A DNA stretch of 64,000 bases from Asterochloris sp. CNOR1 (lineage: Eukaryota > Chlorophyta > Trebouxiophyceae > Trebouxiales > Trebouxiaceae). Numbering within the stretch: the first letter of the stretch is position 1; the number at the start of each line of letters is the position of its first letter. The notes beneath the pieces were generated by a model, which ran no database searches, had not been told where the DNA came from, and was given only the letters and a program-made list of their open reading frames with translations. Shown here piece by piece: positions 11,801-23,800 of this stretch. The DNA is taken from assembly GCA_963969365.1 (NCBI GenBank), contig OZ017750.1, positions 3,720,001-3,784,000 on the forward strand, in the 5' to 3' direction. Position numbers and translations under genes: made by a program.

Positions 11801-14800
11801 GCCATCTGGCACACTGTGCTGTACTCCAGGCAGCAGGGTCTGCTGGCCAGCATAAACATGTCACGCATCACCCTCCATGCTTTCCATGCTGGTACAGGCA
11901 GCAGGGCTGCTGGCCAGCACCAACATGTCACTCATTACCCTCCATACTGTCAATGCAGGCCATCTGGTACACTGTGCTGTACTCCAGGCAGCAGGGCCTG
12001 CTGGCGAGCAGCCGCGAGCTGCTGGCTGAGGCTGTGAAGGCGCTGCAGCTGCTGGGCTTCCAGCAGGCGGTGGAGCAGACATCGGCTGAGGCGGCTGCTG
12101 CAGTTGGTGGGGAGCCCAAGCCTGGGAAGAAGACCAGCAGCAAGAAGGGGAGTGGCAGCAGCAGCTTCAGCAGCAGCCACGGCAGCAAGCAGGTGTGTGC
12201 AGAGGCCATTGGGGCCTCTATTGCTGGTCAGCCTGTGCACACGCTTGATTGCTGACCCCAATACGCATGTAAGCTCTGTATAGTGGTACATATTACATTT
12301 TAAGTGCAGCTCAACCAAAACTTAGCTGGTCTCTGGATGTCCTTCACCAGAAGAGCATGTCATATTGCAGACCAAGCATTGCTACTGCTGCTGACATGCT
12401 TCATAAATACACAAATATCATAGCTGCGCTGTGCTCGCAGAGATATTGCTCATCACACAATTAATGCATTGCCTTTGCCATGCCCTTTGCCTGCGCAGCA
12501 GTGTGATCAGCCATTCACCCCAGCATAGATGCAATTCTTTGGGTCGCTATCTCTGCAGAGTGCCAGTGGCACTGGGGCCATGCTGCATTGCAAAACAAGC
12601 AGCAACAACAGTGTGGTGTGAGTTCTGCAGTATGCTGCCGGCATGACTGAGGTGGAGTTCCAGCTGGCGCACTGCGGACACCTTCTGCAGCGAGATGCGC
12701 CACCCGACCGTGACCCTCGTGCCAAGTCCTTCAACCCAGACTACTGGCAGGTGACTGCTGCTGTGCTGTCCTCTGCGGTGCTGATCTTAATCCTTGAACC
12801 CTGACCCCCCAAGTCCTCTGTCTGGAGCTTGTTGTTGGCGTGATGCTTGTCTTGAGTACTTCCTGGCGCCGCAGAGGGAGGTGCCAGAGAATGTGGACTT
12901 TTCATGTTCTGCCAGCGTCGTTGACGTCTGTGCAGCGCACTTCAAGCCTTCTGTTGACGTACAACCTTTGTTGCAGACGATGAGAGCATCTTGTCATGAC
13001 GAACTCCACCGCGCCTGGGGAGTTGTTGTTGAGTGGCTGTTGCGCTGTGTGTCATGCAAGAGATTGCTGGGCCCAGCTTCATAAGAGAGAGGCTGTTTGC
13101 TGGTGCAGAGGGAGGTGCTGGATGTTGTGGACTCGTCATCGTCTGCCATTGTGGTGGCTCCCACTTCCAGTGGCAAGACATTCATCTCAGACTACGTGTG
13201 CAACCACGTCATGCAGCATGGGGGGCGGGTGGTGTTTGTGGCACCCACCAAGGCGCTGGTCAACCAGCAGCACGCACAGGTCAATACTGGCAGTGCCTTT
13301 TTGCTTGAACTGATGGGATACCACTTTGTCCATGCCCCGATGAAACGCCCTAGTGGCATGCAGCCTCACTCTAGTGCTGGCCGTGTTCCACCCCATCAAC
13401 TGTGCGCTGCCCAGCATCTGGGTCCTGGTAACAGCCATTGCCTGTTCTGGGCTGTGGGGATCCCAGAAGTGCTTGCTTTGCCTCAAAATGGCACAGTGCC
13501 TATGCCCTCCTAATGCAAAGGCTGAATCCCATACCCTCAAACAACCTTTCCCCTCTTCAGGCGGCAAGGAATTTTGGGACTGACCGGGCCGGAGTCTTCA
13601 CCCGGTGAGCCACATGGCACCTGCAACAGCAATTCATGTGCGGCTGCACTCCTGTAGCCTGTGATGATCTCCGGCAAAGCACTGCATGCAACCAATGTCC
13701 TGCGGGCGGTCACATGTCTTGCCCACAGCTGCATTCATGCAGCTCTAAATCCTTTCTGGCATGGTGCTGCATATGCTGCTGAGCGCAGAGGCAATGGTCA
13801 TGCTCAGCGTCATGCCATGCAGCTCCTTATTGGCCTCTTTTATCTCCAATCACTGGGCTCAATGCCATTTATGAGGTTTTGCACAGCAAAATCAGTCACA
13901 GACTGCACTAGCTAATCTGCTCTTCTGTGCTGTCAGCTGCACCTCACTGGCCTCTGTCTTTTTTCCAATCACTGGACTGCAGTGCCATGCATGAGGGTCT
14001 GCGCAGCAAAATCAGTCAGAGAGTGCACCAGCTGCCTTTCTTCGCTCCTGTCAGCCTGTCCGGCCAGCGATTTCCCCGTGAATCGCACAGTGCGCGCAGG
14101 GCCTTTTCCAGCCTGAGCAGCGTGCCTAGCTCTGACTGCCAGGTTTCAGACCTAGTGTTACAGCAGCTGCCTGCTTGGCAGCCTGAATCTGACACATCCC
14201 AAACGCTGTTGCAGGGATTTCCGTATCCATGCCCTGGACGCTCGCATCCTCATCACTGTTCCAGCCTGCCTAGAGGTGGGGCGCTGTACTGCCCTGAGAC
14301 TGTATATGCTGCGTCACGCTTTCCTTCAACCGACGGATTTTTCCGTGTTTGTGCAGATTCTGCTGCTGAGTCCCAGACACCAGGAGTGGGCGCGCAGCGT
14401 GCGCTACGTCATTTTCGATGAGGTGGGCCCCTCTCTGGTGCTGGCAGTGGGCCATGGGCTGTGCTGCACAATGTGCTTCTGCAGATGGGCTCAATCAACT
14501 GGCCACATATCTGTGCACTCCTGCATCAGCAGCCTGTTCTGCTGGAATGCCCTTCTCAAGTCACTTATAATCCGCATCCAGGATACGCGGTCGGCTGTGC
14601 CAGTCTACAAGTCATATCTTGTGTGCAGGTGCACTGCATGAGGGAGGGTGGCATCAAGGAGGGTGGCACCACAGAGGCAACTGGGGTACTCTGGGAGCAT
14701 TGCCTGGGCCTCATCAGGTGAGTTTGCAATCTAGTCAGTCGGTCAGCTGAAGCTTCATGCGGCTGTTAGGTGGGGCCAGGTAGATCATGTCACTGTCTAT

Positions 14801-17800
14801 GCCAAGGAATGTTGTCAGGAACAGACATGGTCCATGGCGGGATGTTGCCTAATGGGCGGGCATAAACATCGGTGGTGAGTCTGTGTGTGTCATGACAGGT
14901 GGTTGTTCTGCTTGTATCTTGAATCGCCAGTTTGCAAATGTGACACTCCTGGCAGCTGTACTAGTCATGACATGAGCATACAGCAGTGCAGCTCTGAGCA
15001 GCTGAGTAAAGAGAGCTCTGTGCATATAGCGCAACACTGTCACGAACTGGAGTGCTCCTGCTCTGGATGCCATTTAGCACACTGAGTCGCTCCATGCCCA
15101 ACTCTTCAAAGATGTGCAGTGCATGTCATGCTTCTACTTGGAAATGCAAATTTTTGCATGACACCGCACCCTTGCATCTGTAGAAAACAGCAGATCAGGA
15201 ATGCCACTGGTTTGCTGCTGACCAGCGATGCAGAAGATGCTGGCTTTGGAAGAAGAAGTGCCACATGATGCTGCAGGTGCCCCTTCTTGGCGCTGTCTGC
15301 CACCATCGGCAACCCAGAGGCCCTGCAAGGCTGGCTCCAGAGCCTGAAGTCGCTGCAGCAGAAGCAAGACAGGGTGGCCGGTACAGCTGCCAAGGGTTCT
15401 GTCTATGATGTCCGACTGATTGTGCATCGCGAGCGCTATGCAGACCTCAGGTGGGCCAACATCTTTCATGTAATTGCTGAACTACATATTTTTAAAGTAT
15501 CCCTGCCAGAGCATGGTGTGTGGCTGCATATCTGTGCTGCCACAGCATCTTACCAAACCGCAGGCCCAACCTGGTTGGGTCTAAGTAATAGGGCCTTCTA
15601 CTGAGCATGAGTATGCTCCATGTGGTACGGCAAAGGCTTGGTGCGGTGCCTGCACAGCTTTACAGCTCCCAATGCACATGTTTTGGCCTCCCTGACAAGG
15701 CATCTTTCAGCCGGCTGTGTGCTCATGCTTGTGCTCTGTGCAGGCACTACATGGTGAACACAGGAGCGCTGGACCCTTGGAGAAGCCAAAATGATCCTCT
15801 CCAAGCTTCTGACGTCCAGAACATGAAAGGTCAGCACTGTCTTGCATTGTCCAGCTGGTCAGTGGCTGCTGATGACCAGCTGCAGCGAGACTCAGGCTCA
15901 GCATGTTTCTCTTGTGCACTTCCAATAGCCTGAGTTGTTAGATCCAGCTCTGCTAAGTGGAGCTTGGCTTGGCTTGCTCCTCTTCTCTATGAGAGCCATC
16001 ACCTGGACGCCCCCTCAGGGTGTTGTGTGGATGTCTTACAACGTATACAATGCAGTGTACTTGGACCTTTTACTCTTCTGGGTCAGCTTGGCACCCTCAG
16101 GAAACTTTTGGTCACTTTACTGATGTGCGCAATGCAGCCAGCATACCCTTTCACCTGGCTGGGTCCAGCTTGAGGACCTTTGCTGACGATGCTCACTCAA
16201 CTTCCTGCAATGCAGCCAGTTTGGCTCTTGCACTTGGCTGAGCCACCCCAAACCTGCATGCTAAGGCTGCCCTTTGATGTCCCAAATGTTGCACATGAAG
16301 CTGGTCCCTGTGCTGGGCAGCTTAGCGGCTTGGCATGCTGCATTCCTGTAGGCACAAACTTTGCTGCAAGCAGCTGGTCTCACCCTTGATGTGCTGTTAC
16401 CGCTGCAGGTGGCTGAGACGGCCAAGCTACACGCCTGCAGGCTTGAAAGATGCTGCAAGCAGCCAGCCTCACCCCTACGTGCTGCAGCCACTGCAGGTGG
16501 CTGAAGTGAGCAAGCTACGCAGATGCAGCTGCAGAAAAATGCAAGCAGCTGGCCTTTCTTGTTGATGTGCTGTCGCCCCTGTAGGTGGCAAAAGCAACCT
16601 TGCGCAGTGTGACTGCAGTCCACGATGCTGCCTGGCTGCAGACAGCTAGCCCTGACTCCATATGTGCTGGTCCCCTGCAGGTGGCCCGCAGCAGGTTGAG
16701 GCCGCCCTGCGCAAGCTGCACCCCTGCGCGGTGCTGATGCTGGAGCAGCTGAGCGGCAACTTCCCCAGCGAAGTGACCTTTGAGCCGGCCGATAGCCTGC
16801 AGCTGCACGCCACCATGCAGGCGGTGGTGGCAGCCTTCAGCCAGGTGAGCCACCTGCAGCTGCATGCAATTATGCAGGCGGTTATGGTCTAGGGTTCAGC
16901 GGTTATGTGGTGGCAGCCCTCAGCCAGGTGAGCCACCTGCAGCTGCATGCCAACATGCATGCATTGAGGGTTCAGAGTCTAGATGGTGGAAGCCTTCAGC
17001 CAGGTGAGCTATGCCGTTTAGGGTTCAGGGCTTGAGGTAAGCATGGCAGCACTATCACCTCTGTGTTGCAGTTACCACTTGCAGAGGTCATGCGTGAATG
17101 TGGGATGCAGTGAGTTGTGCGTGTTGGTGCAGGCTACCCAGCGAGGCACAACTCATTTGCAGTGTTACTGCAGCGCCGCCCTCAAATGTGGTTGACACTG
17201 CGAGTGGGCCAGAACCTGCGGTGCTGGAGGCGGCCTCTGTAGTTTGGACTCCGAGGTGTTGACAAAGGCAACCTTGCAGCCAGACATCCAGAAGGATTGT
17301 GGTGCTGCAGGGCCAGGGAGAAGTGGCCAACGGCCACGGCGGCGCCGTACACCAGCTGTGGCAGGACTGGCAGCAGCTGGACGCGGCTGCTGCAGCGGCC
17401 TGGCTGGGGCAGGCTGGGGAGGCCTGCGAGCGCCTGGCTCCCGCAGCCTACTTTCCCGCTGGGCAGCCGCTGCTGCGCACGGTGCAGCAGCGGCGGGGCC
17501 AGGGGACCGAGGGGCAGACGGATGCACAGGCCGCCCACGCTGCCCAGCCCACCGCCCGCAGCTGGGAGGGGGCCCTCAAGGCGCTGCTGGTGGAGTGGGC
17601 AGGCGCGGGCGGGCCTGGCGCCACAGCTGTGGCGGCGGTGCTGGGGCTCCTGCGGGCGGGCATCGACGTGCAGGGGGAGGTGCGCCGTGTCAGAGGTTCA
17701 CCAGCCTGAGGCGCTGCGCATCATGGTCATGCACCCATGCAGCTGCTTGCTGCTGTGAACAGCACGGGCCCCTGTGCAGGCCCCAGAAGCAGCTGAGCCA

Positions 17801-20800
17801 CTGAGTTACCAAATTCGTTTTGTTTTTGCAGGGCAGTGAAGCCGTGATAGGACCCCGCACAGCAGTGCAGCACATGCTGCCGCTGCTGCGGCTGCTGGAC
17901 GAGCAGAACCTGCTGCCAGCGCTGGCCTTCCAGTTTGACCGCGCTGGTTGCATGGCATTGACAGGTTGGTGCAGGCCAAGTTTGGTGCGTTTCAAGAGTC
18001 GTTGCTGCTTGCCTGGCCAGCGATCACTGGGATTACATGGCGTTGACACATGTGTGTGGGCCATCCAGTGACTCCAGTGTTGCTGCTGCTTGCCATGAAG
18101 CCGGTGAGTGAGCAGTCGCATGGTGTTGCCAGGTGGGTGCGCCCTGACTAGGTCCAAGCAGTTCCCTGCAAGTTGCTGCAGGCTGGGGAGTGCATGGTAC
18201 GGCCAGGCAGGTGCAGGCTGTGCCGTCCAAGATCTCCAGGCTGGCCTCTGCCAGCCTGCCTGGCAGGTCACTTGGTGCATGGTTGTGTTTTGTGGTTGAA
18301 CACAGTGCTGCTCGTTGCGCTGCTGCCTGCCAGCCTGGCCAGTCTATGGGTGCATAGCATGTGTTGGGGTCGCATGCTGTGCTGCTGGTCTGCCTGATGC
18401 CTGCCAGCTTGATTGCAAGTCAGCAAACGGATGGTCAGGTTTTATGGATGTGCATCGAGATGCTCGTGGAGCTGCTCCTGCCTGCCTGGCATCTCATGGC
18501 TGACTTTGGTGCATGCACACTGTGGTGTCGGTCTGCCTGCCTAAAGCACTGTCTGATATGTGAGTGCTCTTTAGCAAGCCTTCACGTCCTGTTCTCTGCC
18601 TGTACCAGCCACCAGGAAGGAGCCCCTGCGATGTGCGAGCGCAGTGTGTGAGCGCTTCAACAACGTTTCAAGCTGCCTGCAGAGGCCATTGTGGAGGAGC
18701 TGGAGGGTCTGCAGCAGCAAAAGAGGGACAACCCTGACTACCAGGATCAGGTAGGGTGCTGGGTTGAGTCCTGGGTGCTGTTTGAAAAGGGAAGTCTTGA
18801 TATTGACTGACTGAACAGCTAAGTGGGCTGAGAGTGGGACCCTTCAATGACTGAGCGCAGCAAAGCCCTGGTCTTCTGTGATTTCTATAGTATAGGCTCG
18901 TTCACAGCACTTTTGCAAAGCCATCTAGCAAGCACGCGCCCCTGATTTTCATAAGGTGGGAAGCTCTTAGGCCCCTGCACCAGTCTAGCCGGCAGTCACT
19001 GAGTCTTGCTGGTTGTTCACAGGACAGGTGACACATTTCACCAAGAGCGATTTTATGCACGAGCTGCTGTTAATTATCACAGGGTAGAAATCAGCACTGC
19101 TGAGGCCTGGCACATCCTGCTTGTATTTTGTGTAGGCTGTCCTTTGTGTTGCTGGAGCTAGGGTTGTTGCCTTCTGGTGTTGACACATCAGGCTAGATGA
19201 ACATGGGAGCCCCTCTGCTTCTGTCTTTGTCATGGACTGTGTCCCACACCACACCTGCGGGTGTGACTTGCTTCAGGGGGTATGCGCAACTTGACAATGA
19301 CTGCCGCCATGTGCAGGTGCGCAAGCGGCAGTCCACCGCTGAGCAGCAGCAGAGGGCTGCCAAGCAGCAGCGCGACAAGAAGGTGCAGCGTCGCGATGCG
19401 GAGTCCATGCAGGATGACCAGGACGTCTTAGGTGATGACATGACAGGCTGATCCTGAGGATTGCTACTCTAAGATCATGCATCAGTTAGTCCTGCGCATA
19501 GCCTTGGTCATTGCGGTCGCAGGCAATATCATGCTATACCACAATAAGCACAGCTGCAGCGTGCACAGCTGTGTTGGCAGGTTGCAGATGACCAAACGAT
19601 TTTCGCGAACCCAAGGATCTTGACTGCACGCACCATCAGCAGCAGGTGGAATGGCCCAAGGCGGCCTAGACTCCCCTCTGAACTGCAGTTGCAGCGGTAA
19701 GACACAGGCTCTCTGGTTTGTTGATGCAAATATACAAGACAGGGGCTAGGCAAGCTGATGGAACAATGTCCAGCACTTCTTGCCTGTACTAAGCGCTTCG
19801 TCTGGCTGGCGGCAGGGCACAGTATGTCCCGGCGATGATTTTAATGCACATGAAAGGCATGCAAGGCAGCTTGCAATGCTTCAACCAGGGCAGCAATTCA
19901 GTCTTGTGGTCAAGGCCCTCTGCTGCAGGGGCAGGCAGGTGGCGCCTCAGACTCAGGGTCACGACAGATGCATGCTGAGCACCACTGAACAACACGGCAA
20001 GCTCAGGCATGAGCTACACATGCGGCAGCCTGTGCTGCAGAGCACCGGCATTGGCTGCAGCAGCTGGACGTGCACGCTTTCCTAAGTATCTCTGCTGGAC
20101 TATCATTGCAGGCTGCAGAGCTTCGGCGTAGTTGGGGCTGATGCTTGATCATGCGACGGACACTGCTTGCAGGTCAGGGGCTGCTTACAGGGCAAACGCC
20201 CTAAGCACAGGCTCCAGCGCACGCACACACACGCTTCTGACTTGACATGCAGACTTGGGCTGAAGCTAGGGGTTGGCGCCATCCCAGTTTGGCAGGGAGT
20301 GCAAACTGCTGAGCTCAGTCCAAGTTTCCTGCAGGTTACGAGGTGGAGCAGGAGATTGACCCTGAGTTCAGCTTTGCTGGCAGGTCGGCCACCAAGAGGC
20401 AAAGTGACATTGATGAGGACATTGAGAGGGCCCTGCAGAATCACTGCGATGAGTCAGATGTGCTCTGGAGGGGCTTGAAGCGCGGTATTGGGGTGAGCAA
20501 TGGTTGAACAGGGTCATTCTTGCTTGGCTAAGGTGTGTGCAGATTGCTCAGGGTTGGCATCTGGGTAGGCAGCTGCGTGCTGACGCTATGGCTGGATGCT
20601 TGCCACAAGGGCAACATGAGGTATGTGCTTTGGACAGCAGCACTGCAGGGAATGATAGTTGTGGATGCCGCTGTGAGCAGCCCTGATGCAGGGTGTTAGA
20701 GTGACCTTTACAACTTGGGTCGTGTTGTGGCAAGTCAAGTGGACTTTGTCAGACCCACACTGTGTGTGTGTGTGTGTGTGTGTGCGGTGGCACAGCATGG

Positions 20801-23800
20801 ACTTGAGGTAAGAGGAAGCAGGAAGGTTCACTGTGATGTTGAAGGTGGGGTGTGTGCTGGCTCAACAATGCAGAAGCAGACAGGCGAGCTGGCACGTGTC
20901 AGATGCTGCTGTGCAATGTAGGGGTTGAAATGCTGCAATGGCAAGAGCCATGCTAGCTCAATTGGTCTCCTGGCTGCAATCTCAACTTGGCAAATACATT
21001 CATTGTAGAGATTGGTGGATGCAGCTTCGGCTGCCAGACGCTGACAACCTCTTGCTGTGCTTGTGCAGGTCCACCATAGTGGGCTCCCTACACCATACAG
21101 GCAGCTGGTTGAGGTCCTGTTCCGCGCCAAGTACCTCAGGGTGGTCTTTGCCACAGGTGAGATCTTGTGCACACCTAAGGCAGTGTTCTCCTTACCACAA
21201 GGCTCAAATAACCAGTTGACTGCAGCGTCTGAGCCTCTAGCCAGCAGGACACAGTGTTCAAAACGTCAAATAATGGCGCTCTGTCATGGTTCGGATTTTG
21301 CAAACACAGTGTGCGCCCTGCCGCAACTTGAGCTTGTGCAGATCAGACCCTTTGAGGTTTATCGTTCTGGCTGGGGCTGTCTGGATTCTGCGCAGCTTGC
21401 GCTTTCATGACATCATTTGGGCCTCCTAGAGGGCTTTGCTCTGCCTCACTGCTGCCTGCTGCTGTGTTCCTCTACTATCGTGAGCCAGCAAACAAGTTGG
21501 CCTCAGGGTACTGCAACTCAAAAGAAGCCTGTGCAGCAAACAGCTGCTGCAGCACAACTTCATTGTGTCGGGAGTGCTGTCAAACAGTAGTGCCATGTGG
21601 CAGAGCAGAGCACTCCTGGTGGACAGTGTCCATGCTCTGGCTGCAGGCACGCTGAGTTACGGCATCAACATGCCCTGCCGCACGGTTGTCTTTGTGGGGG
21701 ACCACGTCTGGCTCAACAGCCTGCAGTACCGGCAGATGGCTGGGCGTGCCGGCCGCAGGGGTTTTGACCAACTGGGCCACGTCGCATTCCTGGAGGTGGG
21801 TTGGCGTGTTGTTGTGCTGAGAGGATAGCACTGAATGCGGCCTGACAGAGCAGGAGGTGGCCTGGGTTTCCTGAAGGCAGGTATGGGGAGTACCCTCACT
21901 CAGCAGGAGATGGGGTGGACACCTTAATGCTGTGAGACCAGAGAAGGCTTTGCTGGGGAACCTGGATCTGGGTGCCTACCGCTGCAAACCTCTTAAGCGC
22001 CCACTGCTTAACATCTGGAACCAGTTCCCAGCCGCAAATTGCGGAAATACCTCCTTTGGTCCTGACCGCCTTGCACCTACTGGAGCACGCTGCATGACAG
22101 TAGGGGACTCCCCATTCACGCACACGACACCTCCTGCCTTTGGTCCTGGCTGCCTTAGATCAACTGGGGCTTGCTGCACCATGAAGGTTGGGCACTGCTG
22201 ATGTGCATGACCTATCACGCCTTTGGCCCTGGCTGCCTTAGACCGACTGGGGCATGGTGCACCACTCAGGGTTGGCACTGCTGATGTCACAACACATCAC
22301 ACATCTGGGTTGCCTTGCAACTCTCTGGTGCAAGCATGTGCGCCTGCAGGTACCCTGCTAGTCCATGCTGTGTTTTTGTGCAGATGCAACAGTTGTAGCT
22401 AGTGGTCGCTGGACTCTGGGGTTACAACTGACTGCAGGCCTGTGCCATGTGCAGGTTCCATTCCAGAAGGTGCGCAGCCTCCAGGTGTCCCCGGTCCCCT
22501 ACCTCATCGGCAACTTCCCACTCACCGTCACGCTCAGCTTGCGCCTCCTGATGCTGACCGGCGCAGATCCCCTGGACATTGCCAGGTGAGCGCTGCGGCA
22601 GCACAGCTCGAACCTGGTTGTGGCGGCTCATCCAACTGCTGAGCCTGTGCCTGCTCATTGCTGAGGGGCGCAGACTCGCCAGGCAGGCCCTGCTTGGCTG
22701 GTCAGGCCAGGACCATGACCGCGCAGCAGGGTTCTCAAGAGTCCAGTGCAAAGCTGGGGAGCCTGCTGATCATAGTTGCCAAACGCAATCTGCATGCCAC
22801 AGGCGCATCCCTGGCCAGTTGTGTGACAGTGCATTTCCACAAAAATATTGTGGGCAGTCTTCGCTGGCAGCAACTGCCTCAGCTGAAAGGTGCAACGCTA
22901 CTGATGCGCAGTGCCTGGCAACCTTTGGTGTGGTTCACACTTCACTGCCTTGGCACTCTGTCAGACAGCGCATTTCGCCCCAGTGTCATCACTGTGGTCC
23001 CCCGTGGGTGGCTGAGCTGCCCGTTTTGCTCTCCTCAGTTTGCTCTTCTCCTCAGTTTGCTCTTCTCCTCAGTTTGCTTTGCGCACCATTGCGCTGTCTT
23101 CGCCCGTTCCACATTTAGTCAGCTGGATATCCCCGTCTTGCAACAGCGCCTCCCGTTGAGTGCGGCGCTGTGTCTCCTGCTGACCCTTGCCGCCACCACG
23201 GTGCAGGCAGCATGACGCCATGCGGGTCCTGAGCTGCCCCTTCTACGCCCACCGGGACCCCGACCTGGTGCAGAAGATGCAGCACCTCTTCAGGTACTCC
23301 CTGCGCCTCCTGCAGCGCGAGGGGCTCCTGACCCAGAACGCGACTCCTCAGGGTCTGTCAGGTGAGACATGGGGGGAGGGGTCCTGAAGCAGAACACAAG
23401 GCCTCAGGACTCTGCACCAGCATGCAGCGCCTCAGGGCCTGTCAGGTGAGACATGGGCGGACCCACATGCTGTCACGAAAGCCAGGGGCTCCAGACCCAG
23501 CAAGCAACGACTCAGGGCCTGTCAGGTAAGACAAGGGTGGCAGATGCAGCGCCTCGGCGGCCTGCCAGCTGAGGCATGGAAGGACTCAACATCTGGCACG
23601 AAAGTCAGCTCTGGCTTGCTCTGGCCTACTCTGATCTGCCGCATTGGGTGCTCCCCTGGGTGCAATCAGCTTCTGGCTCTGTCCTTTGTTCAGAAAGCAG
23701 GGGCGCATAATCGCAGGTGAGCCATGGCTTGGCTGAGCAACCTAGTGCCCCAGCCATGCTGATGCCGGCCACACAGCTGGTGTTCAGGGCTGAGGGCACA

